Part shown: piece by piece, positions 35,355 to 44,816 of the stretch
Layout of the letters: every line of letters begins with the position of its first letter
Position numbering within the stretch: the stretch's first letter is position 1
Assembly: GCF_003968755.1 (NCBI RefSeq)
Contig: NZ_RYDL01000002.1
Span: 62,001 to 126,000 of the forward strand
DNA length: 64,000 nt
Direction of reading: 5' to 3'
DNA from: Flavobacterium sp. RSP15
GTDB lineage: Bacteria; Bacteroidota; Bacteroidia; Flavobacteriales; Flavobacteriaceae
Notes under the pieces: model-generated
Databases searched by the model: none
What the model saw: only the letters and a program-made list of their open reading frames with translations
Told to the model about the DNA's origin: nothing
Made by a program: the position numbers and the translations under genes

Positions 35355-37100
35355 TTACGCTAACTTTATATGCAGCTCTTTTAACTGTGATTCGTCAATT
35401 TTAGACGGAGCATCAATCATAACATCCCTGCCCGAATTATTTTTTGGAAAGGCAATAAAGTCTCTAATGGTTTCCTGTCCGCCAAGAATGGCTACTAAAC
35501 GGTCCAATCCAAAAGCCAATCCTCCGTGTGGCGGTGCGCCAAACTGAAATGCATCCATCAGGAATCCAAATTGCGCTTTTGCATCTTCCGCTGTGAAGCC
35601 TAAATATTTGAACATTAATTCCTGTGTTGCTTTATCATGGATACGTATTGAACCACCACCAATTTCATTTCCATTCAAAACCATATCATACGCATTGGCA
35701 CGAACTTTCCCTGGATCGGTTTCCAGTAAGTGCATATCTTCCGGCTTAGGAGATGTAAAAGGATGATGCATGGCATGGTAACGGCCACTTTCCTCGTCAA
35801 ACTCTAATAAAGGAAAATCAACCACCCACAACGGAGCAAATTCAGCTGGATTTCGCAATCCTAAACGAGTGGCGAGTTCCATACGCAACGCACTTAACTG
35901 CGTTCGCGTTTTATCAGTAGGACCAGAAAGCACAAAAATCATATCTCCGGGTTTTGCTCCGGTGATTTTTGCCCACTGTGCTAAATCGTCTTGATCGTAA
36001 AATTTGTCAACGGATGATTTATAGGTTCCATCTTCATTGCATTTTACATACACCATTCCGGATGCGCCAACTTGCGGACGTTTTACCCACTCAATAAGTC
36101 CGTCAATTTCTTTTCGGGTGTAGTTTCCAACTCCTGGAACTGCAATTCCCACCACTAATTCGGCAGCATTGAAAACCGAAAATTCTTTATGTTGCGCTAC
36201 TTCATTCAACTCGCCAAATTCCATTCCGAAACGAATGTCCGGTTTATCATTCCCGTAAGTTTTCATAGCATAATCGTAGGTAATTCTTGGAAATTTATCT
36301 ACTTCAATACCGTTTATTTCTTTTAATAAATGTCTGGTCAGTCCTTCGAAAACATTTAAAATATCTTCTTGTTCGACAAAAGCCATTTCACAATCGATTT
36401 GTGTAAACTCCGGCTGTCTGTCTGCACGTAAATCTTCGTCACGGAAACATTTTACGATTTGGAAATATTTATCCATTCCGCCCACCATCAATAATTGTTT
36501 AAAAGTCTGAGGCGATTGTGGCAATGCATAAAACTGTCCTTCATTCATTCGGGAAGGCACTACGAAATCTCTGGCTCCCTCTGGAGTAGACTTGATCAAA
36601 TAAGGAGTTTCTACTTCACAGAAATCCAAATCCGAAAGGTATTTACGAACTTCCATCGCTACTTTATGACGAAACATCAAACTGTTTTTCACTGGATTTC
36701 TTCGGATATCAAGGTAACGGTATTTCATTCGGATATCTTCGCCACCATCCGTTTCGTCTTCAATAGTAAAAGGAGGCGTGAGAGAAGCATTCAAAATAGT
36801 AAGTTCCGTTACTAAAATTTCTATCGCTCCCGTTGGGATATTATTATTTTTGGCTTCGCGCTCAATAACAGTACCTTTTACTTGAATCACAAATTCACGA
36901 CCAAGGGTTTTAGCTCTTTCAAAAACTGTTTTATCCGAACGACCTTCGTCAAAAATTAATTGCGTAATTCCATAACGGTCGCGCAAATCAACCCAGTTCA
37001 TAAATCCCTTATCACGTGATTTTTGCACCCAACCGGCAAGTGTAACTTCGGTGTTAATGTGTGAGGCGTTCAACTCGCCACAGTTATGACTTCTATACAT
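35355..37100 (-). CDS. aspS: Aspartate-tRNA ligase
   Basis: The 581-residue class II synthetase begins with an OB anticodon-binding domain ([32 protein letters not shown]). The catalytic core shows motif 2 [23 protein letters not shown] and motif 3 [14 protein letters not shown], with a GAD insertion domain between. A TAAATTTG -7 box (complement of 37141-37148) lies 40 bp upstream. Whether it is discriminating (AspRS) or not (AspRS-ND) cannot be told by eye. Confidence 0.97.
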   Translation of the reverse strand: MYRSHNCGELNASHINTEVTLAGWVQKSRDKGFMNWVDLRDRYGITQLIFDEGRSDKTVFERAKTLGREFVIQVKGTVIEREAKNNNIPTGAIEILVTELTILNASLTPPFTIEDETDGGEDIRMKYRYLDIRRNPVKNSLMFRHKVAMEVRKYLSDLDFCEVETPYLIKSTPEGARDFVVPSRMNEGQFYALPQSPQTFKQLLMVGGMDKYFQIVKCFRDEDLRADRQPEFTQIDCEMAFVEQEDILNVFEGLTRHLLKEINGIEVDKFPRITYDYAMKTYGNDKPDIRFGMEFGELNEVAQHKEFSVFNAAELVVGIAVPGVGNYTRKEIDGLIEWVKRPQVGASGMVYVKCNEDGTYKSSVDKFYDQDDLAQWAKITGAKPGDMIFVLSGPTDKTRTQLSALRMELATRLGLRNPAEFAPLWVVDFPLLEFDEESGRYHAMHHPFTSPKPEDMHLLETDPGKVRANAYDMVLNGNEIGGGSIRIHDKATQELMFKYLGFTAEDAKAQFGFLMDAFQFGAPPHGGLAFGLDRLVAILGGQETIRDFIAFPKNNSGRDVMIDAPSKIDESQLKELHIKLA

Positions 37101-37326
37101 GTTCTAAATTTTTGATTATTTTGTCCTTTGGACATGGCTGCAAATTTAGGACTAATTATGAATAATGAATTGAGAAATAAGAAATTTTAGTAATGAGTAA
37201 CGCAAGGCACTTCGTTAAAATGTTAAATTTTATTCTAATGTTACTAAATTGTTAAGTAAAAGTTTTTTTATTGTAAAATAATTTATATATTTGTTAAGCC
37301 AATATGAATTTTAAAAACCCAAAACC

Positions 37327-37671
37327 ATGAAAAAATATATAATATTAACCGCACTGCTTTTTTCAGGAATAGCATTCGCTCAAGAAAATAATCCAAAATT
37401 AGAAGCTCTAGGTGATTTAGTAAAAACAACTTACTACTTTGAAAATGGAAAAGTACAACAAGAAGGCTTCTTTAAAAATGGAAAATTGGAAGGAATCTGG
37501 ACTGCGTACGACACAAATGGTAATAAACTATCTGTTGCTATTTATGAAAATGGAGAAAAAACTGGAAAATGGCTTTTTTGGAATGGCAATAATTTAAACG
37601 AAGTAGACTATTCTGACAGCAGAATTGCTTCCGTAAAAACTTGGAAACAAGAAGCATTAGTAACCAACTAA
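37327..37671 (+). CDS. Secreted YwqK/MORN-2-repeat protein
   Basis: The 114-residue protein has a signal peptide (KKYIILTALLFSGIAFAQ). Repeats of the MORN-2 type follow: YYFENGKVQQEGFFKNGKLEGIWTAYDTNGNKLSVAIYENGEKTGKWLFWN. Such proteins are often annotated as YwqK-family antitoxins, but with an export signal and no toxin partner nearby that role is doubtful. It stands alone and ends at a clear terminator. Confidence 0.85.
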   Translation: MKKYIILTALLFSGIAFAQENNPKLEALGDLVKTTYYFENGKVQQEGFFKNGKLEGIWTAYDTNGNKLSVAIYENGEKTGKWLFWNGNNLNEVDYSDSRIASVKTWKQEALVTN

Positions 37672-37689
37672 AAAGACCTTAACAACTAC

Positions 37690-37721
37690 AAAAGCTTTCG
37701 TTACTCCGAAGGCTTTTTTTT
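37690..37721 (+). terminator. Intrinsic terminator of the YwqK-like gene
   Basis: The stem AAAAGCTTTCG pairs with CGAAGGCTTTT (one G-T pair) around a TTACTC loop and is followed by a run of Ts. Confidence 0.85.
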
Positions 37722-38149
37722 GTGCCTTATATTTTTGGGTTAATACACCTTTAGAGTTTTGTCTCATCTAATAAAAAAATGGACACGAAAAATTAAACTA
37801 AGAATATAACGTTTCTTCGGGAAATAATCAGTCCTAAATTAAAAAAGTTCTTATAGCCCATTAGGTCTAATTTTTAAACCTCACTCCGACTTCGCTCTGT
37901 GCTGGCTAGAAATATCGATTTTATAATTCCGGTAGGCCTGTCACTTTTTTTTAGAAAAAACCAAATCTATGTGACCCAATACCACAGAAGGACTGGCGAA
38001 GCAACCTAATAATTGGGCTATCTGGCTCTTTTTTCTATGTTTTTATTAGATGTCTTTTTTATTTAAGATTAATTGAAGTTTTTATGGATTCATAACTAAT
38101 GGATTTGAATCGTTTTTATGATCCTCAATACACTTTTTTAAACAACAAA
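37722..38149. other. Gene-free spacer with a 170-bp inverted-repeat-bounded segment
   Basis: No credible ORF. ATAGCCCATTAGGT at 37853-37866 is matched in inverted orientation by ACCTAATAATTGGGCTAT at 38005-38022 (4-bp insertion). The region between contains GC-richer stretches (CCTCACTCCGACTTCGCTCT and GGACTGGCGAAGC) unlike the AT-rich surroundings. It may be a decayed non-autonomous element. Confidence 0.4.
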
Positions 38150-38189
38150 AAAGCGATGAATTCAATAAAAATTGAACGCATCACTTTTT
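38150..38189 (-). terminator. Terminator of the galactose transporter operon
   Basis: On the minus strand, AAAGTGATGCGTTCAATTTT pairs with a following ATTGAATTCATCGCTTT, with a T-run after it. It lies 19 bp past the stop of the SSS symporter gene, the last gene of the galK-galT-symporter unit. Confidence 0.8.
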
Positions 38190-38207
38190 TTGCATCTAAA
38201 ACATTAT

Positions 38208-39878
38208 CTACCAAAAAATAGTGTAAAACGCTGCAATAATCGAAAGAACAATCAACATCCCGACAGTAAAACCTGGTGACATTTTAAACATGGAACGATC
38301 AATTTCCAGACCGTTAGTTTTAACGCCTCGAGCTGTTTCATACATACTGATGCTGTACATCCCGATGACACAAATCAAGAAAACAAATCCCATGCGATCA
38401 ATAAAAGGAATTTCATAGACACCATTCCCATTTGGAACTGAAAAACCGGAAGAATGAAGGAACGATAAATCTACAAAAGCCGGTATGAATTTAAACAGAA
38501 TAGAAAACATAAATCCACCAATTGTTGCAAACAAAGCCGCGTTAGAAGTTGTTTTTTTCCAAAAGAATCCTAAAATAAACATGGCGAAAACGCCCGGACT
38601 TACAAAACCTGTATATTCCTGAATGTATTGAAATCCTCCTTTTTTATCAATTCCAAGAAAAGGCGCTACTACAACTGCAATTAACATCGCCGCCACAATT
38701 GCTTTCTTCCCCACATTAACTAATGTCTTTTCATCGGCATGCACATTCAATTTGGTTTTGTAAATATCCAACGTAAAAATAGTAGCGATACTATTCGCTT
38801 TTCCAGCCAATGACGCTACAATCGCCGCAGTCAAAGCAGCAAATGAAAGTCCTTTTAGGCCCACAGGAAGCAAATTTAACAAAACCGGATACGCACGATC
38901 AGGATTTACTGTACCATCTTGCAACATTTCAGCACCAAAATGCCCGTTCTGATACAATACAAAAGCAGCTATTCCAGGCAAAACAACAATTATAGGCATT
39001 AGCAATTTCAAGAAAGCAGCAAACAAAATTCCATTTCTCGCCGTTTTTAAATCCGCCCCCAACGCACGTTGTGTAATGTATTGATTACATCCCCAATAAT
39101 TTAAATTGATGATTAACATTCCTCCTATCAAAACTGACAATCCTGGTAAATCCATATAATTAGGATTCGTTTTTTCAAAAATCATGTGAAAATGGTCGTT
39201 TGCATGCGTCGTCATCAAATTGAACCCATTTATAACTCCCGTAGAACCAAATTCTTCGGCAACTAAATTCAATGCTAAATAAGTAGTAACCAATCCACCC
39301 AAGATCAAAAAGAAAACTTGAATCACATCCGTATACCCAATCACTTTCATTCCGCCCAGCGTAATCATCACCGCAAAAAACGCTAAGAAAATCATACACA
39401 AAGTAATATCCAGACCAGAAATGCTGCTTATCGCCAAAGCGCCCAAATACAATATAGAAGTAAGATTGACCAAGACATACAACAACAACCAAAAAACAGC
39501 CATAATCATAGCAACATTACTGTTATACCTTTGATTCAGGTATTGCGGCATGGTGAAAATTTTATTTTTCAAGTATACCGGAATAAAGAAAATAGCAACA
39601 ATAATCAAGGTAAAAGCTGCCATCCATTCATACGTAGCAATCGCCAGTCCCATTTTAAAACCACTTCCACTCATTCCTATAAATTGCTCCGCACTAATAT
39701 TACTGGCAATTAATGATGCGCCTATGGCCCACCAAGTAAGCGATCCTTCTGCTAAGAAATAATCTTTACTGCTCGTTTCTTCTTTCTTTTTCTTTCTGTA
39801 AATCCATATTCCATAACTGACAATCAGGATGAAATAGAAGAAAAAGACAATATAATCTTGGATTGCTAAAGTTTGCAT
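38208..39878 (-). CDS. Sodium/sugar symporter (SSS family), probably galactose
   Basis: The 556-residue transporter has about 14 helices with the LeuT-like fold. SLTWWAIGASLIASNISAEQFIGMSGSGFKMGLAIATYEW is the SSS Na+/sugar-binding region typical of vSGLT-like proteins, and GGMKVIGYTDVIQVFFLILGG follows. Substrate assignment to galactose is inferred from galT and galK directly upstream on the same strand (31-bp gap). It is the inner-membrane uptake step of the locus. Confidence 0.9.
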   Translation of the reverse strand: MQTLAIQDYIVFFFYFILIVSYGIWIYRKKKKEETSSKDYFLAEGSLTWWAIGASLIASNISAEQFIGMSGSGFKMGLAIATYEWMAAFTLIIVAIFFIPVYLKNKIFTMPQYLNQRYNSNVAMIMAVFWLLLYVLVNLTSILYLGALAISSISGLDITLCMIFLAFFAVMITLGGMKVIGYTDVIQVFFLILGGLVTTYLALNLVAEEFGSTGVINGFNLMTTHANDHFHMIFEKTNPNYMDLPGLSVLIGGMLIINLNYWGCNQYITQRALGADLKTARNGILFAAFLKLLMPIIVVLPGIAAFVLYQNGHFGAEMLQDGTVNPDRAYPVLLNLLPVGLKGLSFAALTAAIVASLAGKANSIATIFTLDIYKTKLNVHADEKTLVNVGKKAIVAAMLIAVVVAPFLGIDKKGGFQYIQEYTGFVSPGVFAMFILGFFWKKTTSNAALFATIGGFMFSILFKFIPAFVDLSFLHSSGFSVPNGNGVYEIPFIDRMGFVFLICVIGMYSISMYETARGVKTNGLEIDRSMFKMSPGFTVGMLIVLSIIAAFYTIFW

Positions 39879-39909
39879 TGGTTAAATGTATTTAGTTATT
39901 GGTTAATGG

Positions 39910-40959
39910 TTATCTATTTTTATAATGTACATTTGATTGCGCTATTAAAACGGCTGCACTTTTCTCCGCCGTGATGTCCCTTTGCGATTCACCCATCATT
40001 TCATACCCTACCATAAATTTCTTTACGGTTGCAGACCGCAATAACGGTGGATAAAAATGCATGTGAAAATGCCATTCCGGATGCAATTCTCCGTCTGTTG
40101 GCGACTGATGAATTCCGGATGAATATGGAAAAGATGTTTCAAAAAGGTTATCGTATCTGGTTGTCAAATGTTTTAAAATAATTGCAAAATCCGTCACTTC
40201 GGTTTCCGTGAAATCAGTTATTTTAGTCACATTTCGTTTGCTGACAATCATAGTTTCATAGGGCCAAATCGCCCAAAAAGGAACTAATGCCACGAAATGA
40301 TCATTCTCAACAACAATGCGTTCGTCCAGTTTCATTTCTTCTTGTAAGTAATCCTGAAAAAGAGTTCTGTTGTGTTTATCAAAATACGATTTTAGATTTT
40401 TTTGCGTTTTTTCCACTTCGGTTGGCAAAGATGATTGCGCCCAAATTTGTCCGTGCGGATGCGGATTGCTGCACCCCATCGCACTTCCTTTATTTTCAAA
40501 AATCTGAACGTGATTGATGTAGTCCACAGCACCTAATTCCGTATATTCTTGTTGCCAGGTATGAATGATATTTTCAATTGCTTTAACTGGCATTTCAGGC
40601 AATGTCAAATTATGTTTTGGCGAAAAGCACACCACACGAGAAATTCCTCTTTCGGGTATCGCTTTAAAAAAAGTATCTTTCTTGTTTTCTTCAAAAGCAA
40701 TTTCGTCTTGCTTTAAAGCCGCAAAATCATTTTCAAAAACAAAAGAATTTTTATAATCCGGATTTACCATTCCATTCGCTCGAACATTCCCAGGACATAA
40801 GTAACACGTTGGGTCATATTCTGGAAGTTCATCGGAGTGAACGGTTTCGTTTTGACCCTGCCAAGGACGTTTCGAACGATGGGGAGAAACCAAAACCCAT
40901 TCGTTAATTAACGGATTAAAGCGTCTGTGCGGATCTTCGTTGATATCAAATTTTTTCAT
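39910..40959 (-). CDS. galT: Galactose-1-phosphate uridylyltransferase
   Basis: The 349-residue Leloir enzyme exchanges UMP between UDP-glucose and galactose-1-phosphate. Zinc ligands begin with Cys52 and Cys55 (TCYLCPGN), and the nucleophilic His169 lies in NPHPHGQIWAQ. The open frame extends upstream into galK, but the ATG at 40959, 1 bp after the galK stop, gives the family N-terminus MKKFDINEDPHRRFNPL. Confidence 0.97.
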   Translation of the reverse strand: MKKFDINEDPHRRFNPLINEWVLVSPHRSKRPWQGQNETVHSDELPEYDPTCYLCPGNVRANGMVNPDYKNSFVFENDFAALKQDEIAFEENKKDTFFKAIPERGISRVVCFSPKHNLTLPEMPVKAIENIIHTWQQEYTELGAVDYINHVQIFENKGSAMGCSNPHPHGQIWAQSSLPTEVEKTQKNLKSYFDKHNRTLFQDYLQEEMKLDERIVVENDHFVALVPFWAIWPYETMIVSKRNVTKITDFTETEVTDFAIILKHLTTRYDNLFETSFPYSSGIHQSPTDGELHPEWHFHMHFYPPLLRSATVKKFMVGYEMMGESQRDITAEKSAAVLIAQSNVHYKNR

Positions 40960-40960
40960 T

Positions 40961-42130
40961 CTAATTTTTGTTGTAAAGTGATGTTCCGTTTCCGATTTTA
41001 ACATCATAAATTTTTAATTCTATTCCAAAAGTATCAAAATAGAGCGCTGATAGTTGCTGTTTGATTCGTTCTTCATGCCCTTTTTTGATCAAGTTGATGG
41101 TGCAACCTCCAAAACCACCGCCCATTAATCGGGAACCCACTACGGCTTCTTCCTTTTTAAGCGTATTCACAATCATGTCCAATTCAGCACAACTAACTTC
41201 ATAATCAACCGACAATCCTTCGTGCGTTTCGAACATTAATTTACCTAAAACTTCAATCTTTCCATGATCTAATGCTTCACAAGCCTGAATTACTCGTTTG
41301 ATTTCTTTTACAACAAAAAGACACCTTTTAAAAACATTGGCACTCATTACATGTTGCAATCCTAAAACATGTTGTTCGTTACAATCTCTAAAACTAGTTA
41401 TCTCAGGAAAATTACTTTTTATAATCGCAATCCCTTCTTCACATTGCTGTCTTCTTTCATTATAAGCCGATGTCATTAAGGAATGTTTTACATTCGAATC
41501 GAATAAAACCAAAGAATAATCAATAAAATCAGCATTGTGATATTCATATTCTAAGGTCTTACAATCAATTTTTATGACTTTGTTTTCTTTTCCCATGACA
41601 CTCGAAAACTGATCCATAATTCCGCAATTAATCCCTACCCAATGCTCGGCACTTTGACCCATTAAGGCAATATCAACCGGTTTTATTTTCAAATCAAAAA
41701 GTTCGTTGATTCCAAATAAAAACCCACATTCTAGTGCCGCCGAAGAGGACAATCCAGAACCTACCGGAATGTTACTGCTGAAAACACAGTTGAATCCATC
41801 AAATTTAAAACCTTTAATTTTCAGTTGATGAATAACACCTCGGATGTAATTCGTCCAAACACTTTCACTCAAATTCATATCGGTTGAAAGATCTACTTCA
41901 AAGGAATCGTCAAGGTCAATCGCAATAATCTTTGACGTATCAGATTTATTTTTTTCGAAAGCAAAACAGATAATTTTGTCAATTGCTGCAGGCAAAACAA
42001 AACCATCGTTGTAATCAATGTGCTCTCCTATAATATTGATTCTGCCCGGGGAAAGAACAATTTTTTCAGGCTCTGATCCAAAAGTCTGCTGAAAAAAATC
42101 AATTGTTTTGTGTACTAAAATGTCATTCAT
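40961..42130 (-). CDS. galK: Galactokinase
   Basis: The 389-residue GHMP kinase phosphorylates galactose. The galactokinase signature GRINIIGEHIDYNDGFVLPAAID is near the N-terminus, PVGSGLSSSAALE is the ATP loop and GGGFGGCTINLI is motif 3. It heads the galK-galT-symporter operon. Confidence 0.97.
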   Translation of the reverse strand: MNDILVHKTIDFFQQTFGSEPEKIVLSPGRINIIGEHIDYNDGFVLPAAIDKIICFAFEKNKSDTSKIIAIDLDDSFEVDLSTDMNLSESVWTNYIRGVIHQLKIKGFKFDGFNCVFSSNIPVGSGLSSSAALECGFLFGINELFDLKIKPVDIALMGQSAEHWVGINCGIMDQFSSVMGKENKVIKIDCKTLEYEYHNADFIDYSLVLFDSNVKHSLMTSAYNERRQQCEEGIAIIKSNFPEITSFRDCNEQHVLGLQHVMSANVFKRCLFVVKEIKRVIQACEALDHGKIEVLGKLMFETHEGLSVDYEVSCAELDMIVNTLKKEEAVVGSRLMGGGFGGCTINLIKKGHEERIKQQLSALYFDTFGIELKIYDVKIGNGTSLYNKN

Positions 42131-42614
42131 GATTTAAAAATTATCCATTTCCTTTTTTTAGGAACTCGCTGTTGTTATTTTTTTAAATATTCAGTAAAAC
42201 TATATGAATTTTGGTTTGTTTCGTAGCGTACAAGGTCAATTTACCGCTCTTTAGTCCTGCTCCATGTACTTCTGGTTGTATAGCATTGTACGCTTGTCAA
42301 TTAACCATTTACAGTGAATGTAAGTTAAAATATTCTTTACATGATTAATGACTTAAATGAATTCTGAGTTTTCACTTGATTTAATTCAAATTAAAGACTT
42401 ATATGACTTATAAGTAAGTCGAAAGTTTAAACGTCATAAAGTCAAAAAGAGCAATATTGTGAATAGTAGTTTAAAATCAATCTGTTGCGTCGTTTTGTCT
42501 AATTTTAAAACACGACATTAAACAATGGTTGTTACTTATGTTGCAAAAAAAATTAATAAAATGCTGTTTTTTTCCTAGGATTAAGCGGCATTTCTTTTCT
42601 TTAACTAATCAAAA
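42131..42614. other. Gene-free spacer with repeats between galK and the GH53 gene
   Basis: No credible ORF. It must carry the galK promoter, which is not obvious. GCGTACAA at 42226-42233 is mirrored by TTGTACGC at 42286-42293 around a GC-richer core. A GTC/GAC repeat of the nuo/thi family lies at 42393-42448. The rest is AT-rich and unassigned. Confidence 0.45.
42393..42448. repeat. GACTTATATGACTT / CATAAAGTCAAAAAG repeat
   Basis: AAAGACTTATATGACTTATA is followed by AGTAAGTCGAAAGTTTAAAC and GTCATAAAGTC. It combines both orientations of the repeat family found at the thiH end and around the four-helix-bundle gene, here without any gene inside. Confidence 0.55.
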
Positions 42615-43661
42615 CTAATCCTTAAACGCATCTAAAGCCATTGATGGTTTTCCGTCAGACTGCCAAGCACTCAGGGAATAACCGCTCCAACTTTTTTCTC
42701 CTTGTGGTTCCCAATAAATTACGCCAAGTCCTTTGTTATTTGGTATCGCTTCGACTGCTTTGATTGTTGCTGCTAACATTTCGTACGTATTTTGCACTTT
42801 GTCATATTCGCCACCAACTTCTACAACCATCACTTCTTTGTTGTATCTGGCAACCATATCGTTTAGATTATACGCTAAATCCCCAATAGTTTCTGTGTAA
42901 TCTTTCTTGATCCAAAAAGGGTAATAGGACAATCCAATCACATCGTACTTTGCATTATTAGCAGTCGCATTATCAAAAAACCAGCGGAATTTTTCATTGT
43001 TATTTCCTTCGTCAAGATGAACAATTACTTTGATTTTAGGATCAATGGCTTTTGTTGCTTCATAGCCTTTATTGAGTAATTGTGCGAGTTGGCTCCAATT
43101 TTTAGTGCTGCCTTCCGGCCACATCATACCGCCTGGAATTTCATTGCCTACTTGAACCCATTCCGGAGTAACTCCTGCTGATTTCAAGGCACTCAAAACA
43201 TCAAAAGTATGATCATACACATCCGTCATTAACTCCTGAAAAGTATGGTTTTCCCATGCTTTGGGTTTAAATTGTTTGGCAGGATCTGCCCACGAATCGC
43301 TATAATGAAAATTGATCATGATGCGCATTCCCATTTTTTGCGCACGCAAAGCCATGACAACGGTTTCTTCCTTGCTGCAATGCCCACTGGCTTTATCGTC
43401 ATTTGGATTGACCCAAACACGAAGCCGAATGGTATTCATTCCTCTGTCCTTTAGGAGTTGTAAACAATCTTTTTCAATACCATCAGTATCATAAAATTTA
43501 TATCCAGTACCTTCCATCTGCGGCAACCATCCCACATCTGCTCCTTTTGCAAAAGCAGAAACCGTTGGAGCTGGCGTATGATCCACATTCATTTGAGAAT
43601 TACAAGACGTAAAAAACAGAAACGACAGTAACAACGACAATATAGTTTTACTATTTTTCAT
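42615..43661 (-). CDS. GH53 arabinogalactan endo-beta-1,4-galactanase, lipoprotein
   Basis: The 348-residue GH53 enzyme cleaves beta-1,4-galactan. The signal peptide has a lipobox Cys20 (LLSFLFFTSCNSQ), so it is anchored to a membrane and probably surface exposed. The acid/base Glu174 lies in VQVGNEIPGGMMWPEG and the nucleophile Glu281 in VMVVEVGGEYD. An upstream extension of the frame runs into galM and is rejected in favour of the ATG at 43661. It supplies galactose or galacto-oligosaccharides to the neighbouring genes. Confidence 0.95.
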   Translation of the reverse strand: MKNSKTILSLLLSFLFFTSCNSQMNVDHTPAPTVSAFAKGADVGWLPQMEGTGYKFYDTDGIEKDCLQLLKDRGMNTIRLRVWVNPNDDKASGHCSKEETVVMALRAQKMGMRIMINFHYSDSWADPAKQFKPKAWENHTFQELMTDVYDHTFDVLSALKSAGVTPEWVQVGNEIPGGMMWPEGSTKNWSQLAQLLNKGYEATKAIDPKIKVIVHLDEGNNNEKFRWFFDNATANNAKYDVIGLSYYPFWIKKDYTETIGDLAYNLNDMVARYNKEVMVVEVGGEYDKVQNTYEMLAATIKAVEAIPNNKGLGVIYWEPQGEKSWSGYSLSAWQSDGKPSMALDAFKD

Positions 43662-43662
43662 T

Positions 43663-44715
43663 TTAAAAAGATTGGAATTTATAACTTGTTTTATGATAAT
43701 ATATTTCACCTTTTTTTAGAATAGCATTCGGGAAATGTTCGTGATTGGGCGCATCCGGGAAATTTTGCGCTTCAAAACAAATACCGCTCAAAGCATGGTA
43801 ATCTGCGTTATCTTTCCCTTTTATTGTATTAAAACAATTACCACCAACATAGATATGAACCGCGGGCTGATTGGTGTAAACAGACATTTTCAAATTATTT
43901 TTTTTATTAAAAAGGGAAGCAGCAAATTCATTTTTCTTTTCTAATATAAAAGTGGCATCAATTTTTGAGGGACACTTTTTAGGTTTATTAAAATCGAAAG
44001 GTTTATTATCTAAATCCAAAAACCTACCAGTTGGACTATTTTGATCAGTAGTCTCTACCATTTTTTGAGCGTTAACGATTAACTCTTGTTTTAAAATATC
44101 AGAATCGTGACCATCGAGATTAAAATAACTGTGATGGGTTAAATTCACAACTGTATCTTCGGTTGAAATGGCTTTATACTCTATAATTAATTCATTGTCT
44201 TCCGATACCATATAGGTAATTTCTACTGATAAGCCTCCTGGATAATTTTCTTCCCCATCAGGACTGAAATACGCTAAAGTTATTGATGGATTCTTCCCTT
44301 CTTTCACGTTTTTTACCCGCCAAATTTTTTGACTAAATCCAATATTTCCTCCATGTAACGAATTATGGTTATTGTTTTTATTTAAATGAAAAGCTTTACC
44401 GTTCAAACTAAAAAAGCCATTATTAATTCTGCCGGCATAACGTCCAACAGTCGCTCCAAAGTAAGGCGCACTTTTCAGATCAAATGATTTAATATAGGCC
44501 TCCAAAGTATCAAAACCCAATACCACATCTACCAATGCACCGTTTTTCAGTGGCATTTTCAACCAAGTAATAGTTGCACCGTAATTGGTAACTTTAAGTT
44601 GCATGCCATTTTTGTTTATAAGTTCACAAACCGACACCTCTTGTCCATCTGGCATCAAACCAAATAATTTCATTACAGAATTAGCTTTAAAATGTGATAT
44701 GTGTTTTATTTTCAT
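43663..44715 (-). CDS. galM: Aldose 1-epimerase (galactose mutarotase)
   Basis: The 350-residue enzyme interconverts the anomers of galactose. LHGGNIGFSQKIW and NLTHHSYFNLDG carry the catalytic histidines, and ICFEAQNFPDAPNHEHFPNAIL carries the catalytic Glu. The gene is 1 bp upstream of the GH53 start and divergent from the GntR regulator. The start MKIKHISHF at 44715 is plausible; the internal Met at residue 15 is an alternative. Confidence 0.95.
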   Translation of the reverse strand: MKIKHISHFKANSVMKLFGLMPDGQEVSVCELINKNGMQLKVTNYGATITWLKMPLKNGALVDVVLGFDTLEAYIKSFDLKSAPYFGATVGRYAGRINNGFFSLNGKAFHLNKNNNHNSLHGGNIGFSQKIWRVKNVKEGKNPSITLAYFSPDGEENYPGGLSVEITYMVSEDNELIIEYKAISTEDTVVNLTHHSYFNLDGHDSDILKQELIVNAQKMVETTDQNSPTGRFLDLDNKPFDFNKPKKCPSKIDATFILEKKNEFAASLFNKKNNLKMSVYTNQPAVHIYVGGNCFNTIKGKDNADYHALSGICFEAQNFPDAPNHEHFPNAILKKGEIYYHKTSYKFQSF

Positions 44716-44739
44716 TATTTATTTATGAAATATTAAAAC

Positions 44740-44785
44740 CAAAAGTAAAATAATTACTGTTACTTACATACCAGTACCTACCAGT
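44740..44785. promoter_or_regulatory. galM-gntR divergent control region with TACCAGT direct repeats
   Basis: TACCAGT occurs at 44769-44775 and again at 44779-44785, exactly 10 bp apart, one helical turn. On the minus strand a TACTTTTG -7 box (complement of 44740-44747) serves galM, so the repeats fall in its -33 region. They are the best candidate operator for the adjacent GntR regulator. Confidence 0.5.
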
Positions 44786-44816
44786 TTTTGTATATTGCCA
44801 AGAAATTCCGTTTTAT

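Noticed and set aside
37327..37671. Antitoxin of a toxin-antitoxin pair (YwqK annotation)
   Set aside because: It has an export signal and no partner gene, so the antitoxin label is not supported here.
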